The notes under the pieces were generated by a model. That model saw only the letters and a program-made list of their open reading frames with translations, made no database searches and was not told where the DNA came from. The translations under genes were made by a program, and so were the position numbers. From Paraburkholderia phenazinium (lineage in GTDB: Bacteria; Pseudomonadota; Gammaproteobacteria; Burkholderiales; Burkholderiaceae), in NCBI RefSeq assembly GCF_900100735.1, contig NZ_FNCJ01000008.1, forward strand, positions 248,001-312,000: DNA of 64,000 nt. Reading direction: 5' to 3'. Shown here piece after piece: positions 43,153-52,581 of the stretch (positions within the stretch are counted from its first letter, which is position 1; every line of letters starts with the position of its first letter).

Positions 43153-44069
43153 AAATGGACTCTATCCTGCTGATGGCATATGTGGACGGCGAACTGTCTG
43201 CAGAGGAATGCCAGGAGGTCGAAAAGGAGATCGCTGTGTCGCCTGATGTCGCCGAATTCGTTGCCCAGTTGCAGACGTCGCGCTTGCCTTATACGGAAGC
43301 CTTCGCGCAGCAAAAATTGCCGCCGGTGCCGGACAGTTTGACCGAAGCCGTCGCGGCGATGGCACGCGCCCATGCGCAGCGCATCGCCACACCGGGCGCC
43401 AATGACGCGGCGCTCGAGCACAGCCCATTCGCTCCCCCCTCCGCGCCGGTGCGCTCGCGGCTGCGCGAAGCGGCGCCGTGGCTGGCGGTCGCCTTCGTTG
43501 CCGGAGTGTTCTGCTGCGGCATCGGCCTGCGCTTTGTGCCGGGCCTCGGCGCCGGTCCCGACGCCAACTCCGCCGCGACAGTAGCCGCGGCCGACCCGCA
43601 GGCATCGAGCTGGGTCGCGGCGGCAGCCGGTTATCAGCAGCTCTATTCGCGCGAGACCATCGCCCAGGTGCCGGTGAATGCCGAGTTGTCGGCGCAAACG
43701 CTCGACGAGATCCGTCATCAGGACGGGCTCGACTTACGGATTCCGGATCTGAGTCAGGCGGGTTTGACCTTCAAGCGCGTGCAGCGGCTGCGCTTTAACG
43801 ACAAGCCGCTGGTGCAGATCGTCTATCTGCCGCAGCAAGGCGCACCGATTGCCCTATGCGTGATGAAGGACACGCAGGCTGACGCAGCAATCGCCGAACA
43901 GCACATCGACAGCATGAACGTCGTGACGTGGCGCCACGCCGCGCTCAGCTATGCGTTGATCGGCAAGCCCGAAGGGGTCGATTTGTCGGCTCTGGCGAAA
44001 AATATCTCCGCTAACAGCACGCAGACGCTGTTCGGCGACGCAGGTATTTCGATGCTCGCGGCGAACTAA
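43149..44069 (+). CDS. Anti-sigma factor, single-span membrane protein
   Basis: A 306-residue protein that begins with an anti-sigma N-terminal domain (MKMDSILLMAYVDGELSAEECQEVEKEIAVSPDVAEFVAQLQ) lacking the zinc-binding His-Cys cluster. One membrane segment follows (APWLAVAFVAGVFCCGIGLRFV, about residues 113-135), with a C-terminal periplasmic domain of about 160 residues that contains VTWRHAALSYALIGKPEGVDL. It is translationally coupled to the ECF sigma gene and most likely holds that factor at the inner membrane until a periplasmic signal arrives. Confidence 0.85.
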   Translation: MKMDSILLMAYVDGELSAEECQEVEKEIAVSPDVAEFVAQLQTSRLPYTEAFAQQKLPPVPDSLTEAVAAMARAHAQRIATPGANDAALEHSPFAPPSAPVRSRLREAAPWLAVAFVAGVFCCGIGLRFVPGLGAGPDANSAATVAAADPQASSWVAAAAGYQQLYSRETIAQVPVNAELSAQTLDEIRHQDGLDLRIPDLSQAGLTFKRVQRLRFNDKPLVQIVYLPQQGAPIALCVMKDTQADAAIAEQHIDSMNVVTWRHAALSYALIGKPEGVDLSALAKNISANSTQTLFGDAGISMLAAN

Positions 44070-44108
44070 ACAACAGGACGCGCACGCTGGCCTGACGACC
44101 TCACGGCC

Positions 44109-44519
44109 TCACGGCGTGCGCGTTGCGCCCCCACCCGAAGACTGTCCTTCGCAGTACGCCAGATATTGCGTGTAGACCTGCTGCGGCGGCAGCTTCGCGT
44201 AGCGGCCGTATAAACCGTCGATAAACGACGACAGTTCCGCCTGCGCATACGCCTGACGTTCGGGCGGCATGGCCTGCACCACGGCCTGGGTCTTGCGCCA
44301 CTCCTGCTCTTTGGTCACACCGGCGTCGCGGTCGAGCGCGATCAGTTTGGCGTTGTTGGCGCGGGCGGCGCAGATCTTGCCCATCGAGCCGGCTGGCGTT
44401 TGCGCATAGGCGCTCATCGGCAGCGCCGCGCAGGTCAATGTGGTGAATAGGGCGAGCGAAGCCGCCGGGCGGAAAAACCAATGGCGCGCGAAGGCGCCGC
44501 GGGTGCGTGACGAGTTCAT
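44109..44519 (-). CDS. Small secreted protein of unknown function
   Basis: A 136-residue protein with an evident signal peptide (cut near SAYA-QT, residue 40, or later if an inner start is used). The mature part is about 95 residues, mostly helical, with two Cys (GKICAARANNAK and AYCEGQ) that could form one disulfide. It converges on the anti-sigma gene (stops about 40 bases apart). I do not recognise the family. Confidence 0.6.
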   Translation of the reverse strand: MNSSRTRGAFARHWFFRPAASLALFTTLTCAALPMSAYAQTPAGSMGKICAARANNAKLIALDRDAGVTKEQEWRKTQAVVQAMPPERQAYAQAELSSFIDGLYGRYAKLPPQQVYTQYLAYCEGQSSGGGATRTP

Positions 44520-44580
44520 TCAATCCTTTACTTGAGATGGACCGGAGCAAACCCCGCGCGTGTCGTTGCAGCACGCCGTC

Positions 44581-44953
44581 TCAGGCAGGCAGTTGACCAC
44601 CCTGTTGTATCGTCGACGCAAACTGGGTCACTTCGTTCACGTAGTTCGGGTCGCCGATCGAGACATCCGAGAGGTTACCCGGTTTCACCTGATCCGGGCC
44701 AGAGTTGTAGGCGCGCAAGGCTTCGTCCCAGTTGCCGCCGAACTGCCTGGCCATGTCGCTCATGTAGTACGCGACGGCGAGAATATTGGTGGACGGGTCG
44801 GACAGATTCTTGCCCTGCAGTTGCGGATGCTCCTGCTGGAGGCCCGCGAACGTCGCCGGATCGACCTGCATCAGGCCGGCGTCGGTCATGCCATTGCTGT
44901 TGGTGCTGCTGGCGCCGGCATTGCCGCGCGACTCCTGCCAGATCTGTGCGGCG
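44581..44953 (-). pseudogene. Lytic transglycosylase fragment, 5'-truncated
   Basis: The minus-strand frame encodes the SLT goose-lysozyme-like core: AAQIWQESRGNAGASSTNSNGMTDAGLMQVDPATF (catalytic Glu in QESRG), VAYYMSDMARQFGGNWDEALRAYNSGPDQVKPGN and DPNYVNEVTQFAS. The part before AAQIWQE is missing: the frame instead runs back into the end of the oxygenase gene at 44954, and no start or signal peptide belongs to it. A complete member would need about 30 to 200 more N-terminal residues. This is most likely a deletion remnant. Confidence 0.7.
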
Positions 44954-46174
44954 TTATATACGCAAATGCGAAGCGAGCGCCGCCGCTTGCGCTTCACTGA
45001 CGAAGCGGCTGATCGACAGCACGTGATCGAGCGCCCAGACACAATGAAACCAGCCGGTGGGAATCACCAGCAGATCGCCTGGTTCGATGACCACATCGAC
45101 ACCGCGCGCCTCGGCAAAACGCGGAAAGCGCGCAAGGTCGGGCGCGGCGGCATCGACCCGGCACGGACGGTAGGTATTGAACGCGTCGAACGCATAGACC
45201 ACCTCGTCCTGCGACGGGCTATATAGACGGACGCGCTTGCGGCCATGCACCTGGGCGAGAAACGAATTCGCCAGATCGCAATGCAGGCGCGTAACGAGCG
45301 CATGCTCGCGGCGGCGGCCGAACCAAAGCTGGGCTGGGCCGAACATCGGGGCGGACAAGACCGGCATCTCGAAGCGGGCTTCCCAGGCGGCGGGTAGCAG
45401 GCAGCCTTCGGTATAGGGCGGCTCCGCAGCGGTGTTCGACCCGGGTGCTTCGGGTGCCTCCGGCGTTTCGAGTGCATCGATAAATGTGCCGACGGATTGC
45501 GGCTGCCCGTTGGCCGGGTTCATCCGCAATACCGTCGACGCTTCGTGCTTGCGCCAGTCCGTCAGCGTCCAGGCGGTCTCGGGCCAACGCAGCACGCCGC
45601 GCAGATGCAGCGGGACGCTGCGGTCGAGTGCGGTGGCGATTGCCGTGTCTGGCGAAACTGTGGGCGCTCGCTCATGATTGATATGCGCGGCTTCGAATAC
45701 GGACACCGCGTCCAGCCAGTGAGGCGCACGCTCACGCGCGCGCGAAAGCGCGGCACGGCCCTCATCTGACGGCCGCTTGAGCAATTGCAGCCAGTAAGCC
45801 GCGAGCCGCGCGGCGCCTTCGATCCGCACGCCGCCGAGCTGAAGCACAGCGGCGCTGCGCGCATCGAATCCGGTCGGATCGGCAAGCATGGCGGCCAGCA
45901 CCGCGTAAGTCGTCGTAATGCGGGTGGCTGCCTGGGGCAGGTCTGCGGCGGAGGTCTTGCCAGAGGTGTTGCCGAAGCTGTTGGCCGTAACAGCGCCCTC
46001 GAACCCACTGCCCTCATCCGGCAACCGTCGCATCTCAACCACCCGCCCCAACACAAAACGCCGGCTGTATTGAGGATCGTCGCTGACGATCAAATCGACC
46101 GCCGCGGCTTGAGGCAACGCGACGTAATGCTCTGCCAGCCGCGCCACCAGCAGATCAAGCAGATTCGCGTTCAC
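44954..46174 (-). CDS. JmjC/cupin-8 type Fe(II)/2-oxoglutarate oxygenase-like protein
   Basis: The start used is the GTG at 46174, which overlaps the methyltransferase stop as GTGA (406 residues); an ATG at 46213 is an alternative. The C-terminal third is a cupin-8/JmjC-like domain: RLHCDLANSFLAQVHGRKRVRLYSPSQDEVVYAFDAF, with the HCD iron pair, then VVIEPGDLLVIPTGWFHCVWALDHVLSISRFV with the distal iron His. The N-terminal 200 residues resemble a substrate-recognition or peptide-binding region. Such enzymes hydroxylate protein or small-molecule substrates. Coupling to a TylF-type methyltransferase suggests joint tailoring of one product. Its 3' end runs straight into the transglycosylase remnant. 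Confidence 0.78.
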   Translation of the reverse strand: MNANLLDLLVARLAEHYVALPQAAAVDLIVSDDPQYSRRFVLGRVVEMRRLPDEGSGFEGAVTANSFGNTSGKTSAADLPQAATRITTTYAVLAAMLADPTGFDARSAAVLQLGGVRIEGAARLAAYWLQLLKRPSDEGRAALSRARERAPHWLDAVSVFEAAHINHERAPTVSPDTAIATALDRSVPLHLRGVLRWPETAWTLTDWRKHEASTVLRMNPANGQPQSVGTFIDALETPEAPEAPGSNTAAEPPYTEGCLLPAAWEARFEMPVLSAPMFGPAQLWFGRRREHALVTRLHCDLANSFLAQVHGRKRVRLYSPSQDEVVYAFDAFNTYRPCRVDAAAPDLARFPRFAEARGVDVVIEPGDLLVIPTGWFHCVWALDHVLSISRFVSEAQAAALASHLRI

Positions 46175-47103
46175 GACGGCTTGCGCCAATACACGGCCTG
46201 CGCATTGACCCACCTAAGCGGCGCATCGATGCCGTACTGCGCACGGTATTCGTCCACCGCTCGCGCGCATCCGGTCGGCAAGCCATAGTCGTCGACGATC
46301 GCAAACCCACCCGGCGACAAACGCGAATACAGCGCGTCCAGCGCGTCGCGCGTGGAGTCGTACCAGTCGCCATCGAGGCGCATCAGCGCGAGCCGTTCAA
46401 TCGGCGCATGCGGCAGCGTATCGGCAAACCATCCGGGCAGAAAGCGCACACGATGGTCGAGCAACCCGGCACGCGCAAATGCGCTGCGCACCGCTTCGAG
46501 ATCGCTCTGCAGCAGCCCCACCGCGCGCATCAAGTGATGCCAGATCGCGTCGCGCAACTCGCTCGCGGGATCCGGTGCGGGCAGTCCGGCAAACGAGTCG
46601 GCCACCCAGACGCTGCGATGCCTGTCGCCGAATGCCGTGAGCGCGGCGCGCATCAGGATGGTCATGCCGCCGCGCCAGGCACCCGCTTCGATGAAATCGC
46701 CCGGCACACGTTGTTCGATCACCGTGCGCGCCAGTTCGACCAGATTGTCGAGCAGCGCGTCATCGCACATCGTCAAGCGGCGCGACTCGTGGTGCATATG
46801 ATTGAGCGCGGCGGCAATGCGCGCCGGTTCGACACCCGCCACCTGCGCAGCCGAGCGTCCCAAGGGCGCGAGCCACTCGGCGAACACGCAGTCGGCATCG
46901 GCCAGACGCGCCGCACATTCTGCGGCAGTGATCGGCGTCAACGCAGCCCCGTGATCGCCCGCCAGATTGCCGTCGGCGGACTCGCCGCGAATGTATTGGC
47001 GGATCGTTGTAAGCCAGGCGCGCGACAGATCGGCGCCACCCATGCGCGTTTCATCGCGGCGTTCAGACTCGATCAGGGAAGCAGAGGGCAGGTTCGATTC
47101 CAT
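46171..47103 (-). CDS. TylF/macrocin-O-methyltransferase-family protein
   Basis: A 310-residue SAM-dependent methyltransferase: VIEQRVPGDFIEAGAWRGGMTILMRAALTAFGDRHRSVWVADSFAGLPAP (SAM-binding Gly motif and acidic second strand), FLPGWFADTLPHAPIERLALMRLDGDWYDSTRDALDALYSRLSPGGFAIVDDYGLPTGCARAVDEYRAQYGI (metal-binding Asp residues). TylF enzymes O-methylate sugars and related natural-product groups with Mg. The first 90 residues are an extra helical domain. It is followed, with a four-base overlap, by the JmjC-like oxygenase gene. Confidence 0.85.
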   Translation of the reverse strand: MESNLPSASLIESERRDETRMGGADLSRAWLTTIRQYIRGESADGNLAGDHGAALTPITAAECAARLADADCVFAEWLAPLGRSAAQVAGVEPARIAAALNHMHHESRRLTMCDDALLDNLVELARTVIEQRVPGDFIEAGAWRGGMTILMRAALTAFGDRHRSVWVADSFAGLPAPDPASELRDAIWHHLMRAVGLLQSDLEAVRSAFARAGLLDHRVRFLPGWFADTLPHAPIERLALMRLDGDWYDSTRDALDALYSRLSPGGFAIVDDYGLPTGCARAVDEYRAQYGIDAPLRWVNAQAVYWRKPS

Positions 47104-47363
47104 CGCCGCTTGAAGAGGGATATGAGTAAGGAGGACATAAGAACACGCTGCGCCGGTGACGCGGTCCGTCGCTTGCCAGTATCGGTTGCCGGGCTCTCTT
47201 TAGCCGGCCAGCAGCGAACCTAAGCATGAGAACGCGAACCGCGACCAGTCCGTGCGTTTTACCGTGCAGCGTTTCGTGTTGCACAACGAGCGGCGCCGGC
47301 AGATCGGTTGTCATTGCGGTATCGAACGCCAGCTTCTTTACCCTCTACATATTCAACACCCCG

Positions 47364-48071
47364 ATGAAAGGTCTTCCGTCGCGCCCTGCCCGCTCGCTTT
47401 GCGGGCTTATCGTCCTGCTGGGCAGCATCGGCCTGCTGATGCTCGGCGGCTGTGCCACGCCGCGCAAGCCGCCGCCGACGGCCAACGACGCCCTGCCCGT
47501 TGCCCTGCGCGCAAGCCAGGACGAAGTACTGCAGGAAATCATGACCACCCACGGCGACGAAACCTATATCTGTCGCAGAACCGCGCTTCCGGCCGACCCG
47601 CTCACCCGCTTCGGCGCCCCCAGCGCGGCGAGCACGACCGGCACCGTCGGCGGCGTGCGTACCGACCATACCCAATTGCTATGGGACCCGTTCGGCTCCG
47701 AAGCCACGCTGGTGGATGCCGGTGGCCAAAGCGTCGGCACGGTCGCCCCGGGCCACTACTTTCTCTCGTATGACGGCAGCTATGTGAAGACCACCACCGT
47801 GGCCGAAAGCCAGGTCGGCGCCAACGCACTGACCTGGGCACGCTACGACGCTGGCTACGTCGCGACGCCACGCCCGGGAAATGGGCGTTTCTCGAACATC
47901 AGTTCGATCCAGCGCATCGACACCTCGGGCGGCCTGCCGCCGCAGCCGACCTGCGAGATCGAAGGCTCGCGGCTGCTGGTTCCGTATGCGGCCACCTATA
48001 TGTTCTATCGTGCCAAGGGCGTGGCGCCGATCGCCTCTTCGACCACGCCAGCGGCCTCGACCGCCCCCTGA
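47364..48071 (+). CDS. DUF3455-family lipoprotein
   Basis: The start used is the ATG at 47364 (235 residues). A type II signal (CGLIVLLGSIGLLMLGGC) puts the lipidated Cys near residue 30. The mature part has the DUF3455 pattern: VPVALRA-like opening DALPVALRASQDEVLQEIMTTHGDETYICR, LWDPFGSEATLVDAGGQSVGTVAPGHYFLSYDGSYVKTT and LTWARYDAG. Members are common in Burkholderia and fungi; no activity is known. It runs into the monooxygenase gene 16 bases downstream. Confidence 0.75.
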   Translation: MKGLPSRPARSLCGLIVLLGSIGLLMLGGCATPRKPPPTANDALPVALRASQDEVLQEIMTTHGDETYICRRTALPADPLTRFGAPSAASTTGTVGGVRTDHTQLLWDPFGSEATLVDAGGQSVGTVAPGHYFLSYDGSYVKTTTVAESQVGANALTWARYDAGYVATPRPGNGRFSNISSIQRIDTSGGLPPQPTCEIEGSRLLVPYAATYMFYRAKGVAPIASSTTPAASTAP

Positions 48072-48087
48072 CCCGTAGGAGTCGACG

Positions 48088-49173
48088 ATGCAATTCGGCT
48101 TGTTTCTGACCATGCCCGCGCCCGAGCCACGCCCCGCCGCGGAGCTTTATCAGCGTGCCATCGACATGGCCGCTGCCGCCGACCAGCTCGGTTATAGCCA
48201 CCTGTGGCTCGCCGAGCACCACTTCACCAACTACTCGCACTCGTCGCGGCCACTGCTGCTGTTGTCGCATATCGCAGCGCGCACAAGGCACCTGCGGCTC
48301 GGACCAGCAATCGTTCCGGTGCCGCTGCATCACCCGTTGGTGATCGCAGAGGAGCTGGCGGCGCTCGATGTGCTGAGCGGCGGGCGTGTCGAAGCCGGTC
48401 TCGGCAGCGGCTATCAGGCCTATCAGTACGAACGCTTCGGGCTCGTCAAAGGCGCCGCGGCGGCACGCGACGACGAAGCCGTCGACGTGCTGCTGCACGC
48501 CTTGCGCGAGCCGGTGTTCGCCTACACGGGCGAGCACTTCAGGATTGCCCGCACCACGCTCGTGCCGCAACCGCTGCAAGCCGCGCTTCCGCTCTGGCTG
48601 GTGGTGAATTCGAGCCGGCATGCGTCAGTGGAAAAGGCGGTCCAGCGGCGCGCCAACCTGTTCACCGGCGTGCTCGAACCGATTTCGAAGCTGACCAACG
48701 TCCGCGAGCAATATCCGGATCTCGCGGCGGGACTCGCGTCGCTTCGCATCGGCACGCAACGGCCGGTGTATGTCGCGCAAAGCGAGGCCGAAGCGAGTGA
48801 AGCCGTCGAACAGGCGCGCTGGAACGGCCGCGCCACGCTGCGTTTGCGCCACGATATGGGCGACGTGATCGACGGCGTGGTGCCGGCCCAGCCGTTTCCA
48901 GATGAACCATCGGAACAGGCGTTGCGCGACGATTTTCTGGTCATAGGGACTGCCGACGAATGCATCCACCAGTTGCGCCGGATTCAAAGCGGTCTCGGTT
49001 GCGACTACTTCAGCGCGAGCTTTTGGTTCGGTGCGTTAGCCCACGACAAGGTGATGGCGTCGTTGCGAAGGTTTGCCGACAAGGTGCTGCCGGTCTTTGC
49101 GGATCAAGCTACTGTGCATGCACGGCAGCAGCGAAGCCCGGCTGAGCAGCGGGAGGCGACGCTCGCGTGGTAG
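48088..49173 (+). CDS. Luciferase-like flavin monooxygenase
   Basis: A 361-residue LLM-type TIM barrel behind a TAGGAG ribosome site: MQFGLFLTMPAPE, YSHLWLAEHHFTNYSHSSRPLLLLSHIAARTRHLRLGPAIVPVPLHHPLVIAEELAALDVLSGGRVEAGLGSGYQAYQYERFG. The AEHHF motif and the GRVEAGLGSGY phosphate-binding strand are diagnostic. These enzymes use reduced FMN (sometimes F420) and oxygen to oxidise or desulfonate small molecules. Divergent from the methyltransferase/oxygenase pair and convergent with the pyruvyl-transferase operon, it may belong to the same tailoring locus. Substrate unknown. Confidence 0.85.
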   Translation: MQFGLFLTMPAPEPRPAAELYQRAIDMAAAADQLGYSHLWLAEHHFTNYSHSSRPLLLLSHIAARTRHLRLGPAIVPVPLHHPLVIAEELAALDVLSGGRVEAGLGSGYQAYQYERFGLVKGAAAARDDEAVDVLLHALREPVFAYTGEHFRIARTTLVPQPLQAALPLWLVVNSSRHASVEKAVQRRANLFTGVLEPISKLTNVREQYPDLAAGLASLRIGTQRPVYVAQSEAEASEAVEQARWNGRATLRLRHDMGDVIDGVVPAQPFPDEPSEQALRDDFLVIGTADECIHQLRRIQSGLGCDYFSASFWFGALAHDKVMASLRRFADKVLPVFADQATVHARQQRSPAEQREATLAW

Positions 49174-49267
49174 CGGTCGAGGCGGCCAAGGTAGTGAACG
49201 CGTTAAGGTTGGTAGAGGCGCCAACGGTGTTGAAGGCGCCAAAAGCATTAGGCGCTGGGACGACCGC

Positions 49268-50653
49268 TTAGGCGTCCCCCAGCGCTGCCAGCACCTGGCG
49301 CCCCATCTCGCCAAAGCGCGCCCGCTGCGCGTCGGCATACCGCGCATAACCCGCAACCAGTTCCGCACGCACCTGCGGCGTCTCCAGCGTGCCGAGCTTA
49401 GCCAATGCCAACTGCGCGCCGTCGGCGGTATCGCAGGCCGCGCTCCACGCACGGCAACCGGCCTCGTCCAGCAGACGGTCGATGCGGGTGTCCATCGAGA
49501 GGCCAAACACGGGCACGCCATGCGAGATCGCCAGCACCGCGGCGTGGTAGCGGGTCGTCACGGCGCACGCAGCCTGCGCCACGGTGGCGGCCACCTCGTC
49601 GAGCCGCGCGGCGCTGCGCGCGACAATCTCAACGGCAAACGGCAGCCGCGCCGCCAGATCCTCGCAAGCGGCGCGGTCGAGCTGTTCCATGCCGACCAGC
49701 ACCGGCGTATAGCCTTGCTCGCGCAAACCTGCCGCAATCGCGGCAAAACGCGCGAGGTAGGCATCGTAAGCCGCCGCCCGCGCCGCGTCCCACGTGTGGA
49801 AATGCAACGGCCCGTAGCGAAACGGCGAGGTCTCGCGGCGCGCATCGAGCAGATGAGCACGCCGCGCGTCCGCCGCGACCGGCCACCAGAACGGATTATT
49901 TGGGCATAGCGCGACCACCCTTGCACCGCGTGCCGCCGCCCGCGCACTGTGCGGCGCCCGATAGGTCCACGCCGTATCGGCGCCGGCCTGCGTCTGCACG
50001 CCGAGCGGCGCAAGCTGTGCACGGGCAGCTTCGTTGCGGCAGATGATCTGTCCACGCGCCGAATTGCGCGTGACAAAGCGGGTCAACGCCTCGCTCATTG
50101 CGCCGCTATCGACGCCATACGCGAGCGCCGGCAGCCCGTGGGCCGCAGCCAGCGCGACGCCGCCAATCAGAACGCCGGCGAGCGAGTCGGAAAACTTCGA
50201 CGTGTAAGTCGAGCCTTCGACATTGAGCACGAGATCGGCGTCAAGAATCGCGGCGTCGAGCGCATCGGGCAGATAAGGAAGCTCGGGGGCAAGTTTAGGT
50301 GTCGCCTCCAGCAACGGATGATCGAAGCAGTCGCCAATCGCCAATAGCGTGAGCTGTGGGTCTTGCGGCGCAAACAGCCGCTGCAATTGAGCAATGGTCT
50401 CGATGGTGCGCAAATCCGCGCCCGTGTTGCCTGCACCGCTATAGCCGAGAAGCAGGATGCGAGGTGCAGCGCCCAAGGTTTTGCGGCGCGTGGCAGCGGA
50501 CGGCGCACGGGCCAGCACACGCCGTGCCGCATCGATGCGCTGCTGCATGTCGTCCAGGAACACTTTATCCGGCGCTGCAGCGCTCGCATACCTTTGCAAC
50601 GCGGCAAGCGAGCGCTGCAGCGGATCATCTTGAATGGCAACATCCCACATCAC
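49268..50653 (-). CDS. Polysaccharide pyruvyl transferase-family protein
   Basis: A 461-residue protein with the GT-B-like pyruvyl-transferase pattern: RILLLGYSGAGNTGADLRTIETIAQLQRLF (Gly-rich N-terminal loop), LDADLVLNVEGSTYTSKFSDSLAGVLIGGVALAAAHGLPALAYGVDSG, RNEAARAQLAPLGV, VVALCPNNPFW and AQAACAVTTRYHAAVLAISHGVPVFGLSMD (the conserved RxH near residue 365). Family members transfer pyruvate from phosphoenolpyruvate to sugars as ketals; distant ones differ. It overlaps the MenD-like gene by four bases (ATGA) and closes the Rieske-MenD-pyruvyltransferase operon. An enolpyruvyl-related role beside MenD is a tempting inference. Confidence 0.83.
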   Translation of the reverse strand: MMWDVAIQDDPLQRSLAALQRYASAAAPDKVFLDDMQQRIDAARRVLARAPSAATRRKTLGAAPRILLLGYSGAGNTGADLRTIETIAQLQRLFAPQDPQLTLLAIGDCFDHPLLEATPKLAPELPYLPDALDAAILDADLVLNVEGSTYTSKFSDSLAGVLIGGVALAAAHGLPALAYGVDSGAMSEALTRFVTRNSARGQIICRNEAARAQLAPLGVQTQAGADTAWTYRAPHSARAAARGARVVALCPNNPFWWPVAADARRAHLLDARRETSPFRYGPLHFHTWDAARAAAYDAYLARFAAIAAGLREQGYTPVLVGMEQLDRAACEDLAARLPFAVEIVARSAARLDEVAATVAQAACAVTTRYHAAVLAISHGVPVFGLSMDTRIDRLLDEAGCRAWSAACDTADGAQLALAKLGTLETPQVRAELVAGYARYADAQRARFGEMGRQVLAALGDA

Positions 50654-52581
50654 GCTGCTCCCAACGCTTGCGCGAGTAATTGCATTTGCGCGGCGCCGGA
50701 GAAGGCATCCACGGAGATTTCAACAATCGTCATTCCCGCGTGGCCGGGCGCCGCATCGAGCGCCTCGCTTAACGCTTCGCGACTTTCCACCCGCCGATGC
50801 GCAAGCCCGAACCCTTGCGCTAACGCACCAATGCCGATCTTATAAGGATTACGAATCGTCCTGACATAGGCGGGCGAGCGGGCAATCGGCAGAAAGTCGA
50901 AGATCGCTCCGCCACCGTTGTCCACCACGCACACGCAGGCCGGCGTATCGAGCCGCTGCGCGCTCGCGAGTGCCGACAGATCGTGAATGAATGCCTGGTC
51001 GCCAAGCACCAGCAGGCCTGCGTCGCGCCGCACCAGCGCCTCGCCGATAAAGGTCGAAAGCGTGCCGTCGATACCGCTCACACCCCGATTGACGTAGATA
51101 TCCTGAACCTGCGTACGCACGTCGTAGCCAATATCGGCGTGGCGCATCGACATTGAATTGCCGATATGAACAAAGCCAAATCCCCCAGCAGCGAACACCT
51201 GATGGGTTGCCGCGACTTCGCCCCAGCCCAGCGTCGCGACGCAAGCTCGCCGCTCGCGTGCACCATAGCTGGCGACGCTGGCCCAGCGGTCACGCCAGGC
51301 AAATGACACTGCGGACACCGCGCTAGCATTGCCAACCCGCACGGCATCGCACAGCGCATCTCCCAGCTCCGCCAACGCCTTGCTGCCAGGCGCCACCAGT
51401 ACATCACGCGGATCGAGCGCCTGATGCAGATAGTCATGCGCCACGCGATGCGGCGCGACCTTGATCGCTGGCACGTCGGTCACCGCTTCGAGATACGTGT
51501 GCAGCAACGGCAACACCGGTGCAATACCGAAGCGCACGATCAGATCCGGCCGCTCGGCCGCCATGCGGCCTGCGCCGCCGAGCACGTCGAACGCATTGAC
51601 GATCAGCGCCCCCGCAGCACCACGCGCAGCCTGGGCTGGCGCGAGCGCCGCAGGCCCTGCACGCATTCCGCTAGCAGCATCGGCGAGCACCGGAAAACCC
51701 GTCGCTGCCGCCAGCGCAACAATCGCTTCAAGCGGCGCACCCGGCTCGGGACCGACAACGATCAAGCCGTCGAAGCCAGGCCCACTCGGCAAGCCTCCGG
51801 CACCGCGCGCCAGCCGTGCGCGGGCGACGACACGTTCGACGATGGCCGAAGGCGTCGTCGCGCCGTCGCGTACCTTCGTGCTGGCAGGCAATGCAAACGC
51901 GCGCCGTTGACGCGCAGCGGCGACCGTTTCGCGTGACACGGGATGCGTCTCGGTCGCGTCGTAGACGCCAGCCAGCGGCACATTCACATGCACTGGCCCA
52001 CGCGAGGCGCGCACAGGAGCAGGATGCGCATCGACCCGCAACGTCTGCACGTTCTCACACTCTGCGCCACCCAGCATCGCTATCAGTGCATTGTTTAACG
52101 CTGAGCGAGCCTGCTCGAACGCCGCTACCGAATCGAACGGGTCATCGAGATCGGCCTGCGCTCTCACGAAGGCACGGGTCGCGCCAAGGTGGTCGGCCAT
52201 CTGTCCGAAGCCGGCGCCGCGTAGCGCGCGCGGCCGGTCGCAGGTGAGCACCACCAACGGGATATCGGAGGCATCGGCTTCGATCAGTGCCGGCAGAACG
52301 TTCGCCACCGCCGAGCCGGAGGTGGTGACAATCGCCACCGGCCCACCAGTCACCCTGGCGATGCCAAGCGCCACGAAGCCGCCGCTGCGCTCGTCGGTGC
52401 AGACCATCTCGACCGCGATGCCCGGATGCGCGTCAAACGCGAGGCACATCGCACTGGCGCGTCCACCCGGACATAGCACCGCATGCCGCACGCCAGCCAC
52501 GCTGAGCGCGTCGGCAATGCCGTCCACCCATACCGCGTTGAGCGACTCCGCCACCACGCATTCCTCGAGGACGGCCGCCAC
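50650..52581 (-). CDS. MenD-like ThDP enzyme (SEPHCHC synthase homologue)
   Basis: About 643 residues from the GTG at 52581, which shares a base with the Rieske stop (TAGTG); GTG codons at 52557 and 52554 lie just after GAGGAA and are possible. The frame runs open further upstream but only antisense-free noise is encoded there. Features of MenD: PGGRASAM (Arg41), DERSGGFVALGIA (Glu64 would activate ThDP), TSGSAVANVLPALIEA, DRPRALRGAGFGQ (Arg116), GNSMSMRHAD, NRGVSGIDG and the ThDP-Mg segment GDQAFIHDL ... NGGGAIFDFLP. The arginines that bind isochorismate and 2-oxoglutarate in MenD are all kept. No other menaquinone gene is present, and Burkholderiaceae use ubiquinone. Confidence 0.85.
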   Translation of the reverse strand: MAAVLEECVVAESLNAVWVDGIADALSVAGVRHAVLCPGGRASAMCLAFDAHPGIAVEMVCTDERSGGFVALGIARVTGGPVAIVTTSGSAVANVLPALIEADASDIPLVVLTCDRPRALRGAGFGQMADHLGATRAFVRAQADLDDPFDSVAAFEQARSALNNALIAMLGGAECENVQTLRVDAHPAPVRASRGPVHVNVPLAGVYDATETHPVSRETVAAARQRRAFALPASTKVRDGATTPSAIVERVVARARLARGAGGLPSGPGFDGLIVVGPEPGAPLEAIVALAAATGFPVLADAASGMRAGPAALAPAQAARGAAGALIVNAFDVLGGAGRMAAERPDLIVRFGIAPVLPLLHTYLEAVTDVPAIKVAPHRVAHDYLHQALDPRDVLVAPGSKALAELGDALCDAVRVGNASAVSAVSFAWRDRWASVASYGARERRACVATLGWGEVAATHQVFAAGGFGFVHIGNSMSMRHADIGYDVRTQVQDIYVNRGVSGIDGTLSTFIGEALVRRDAGLLVLGDQAFIHDLSALASAQRLDTPACVCVVDNGGGAIFDFLPIARSPAYVRTIRNPYKIGIGALAQGFGLAHRRVESREALSEALDAAPGHAGMTIVEISVDAFSGAAQMQLLAQALGAA

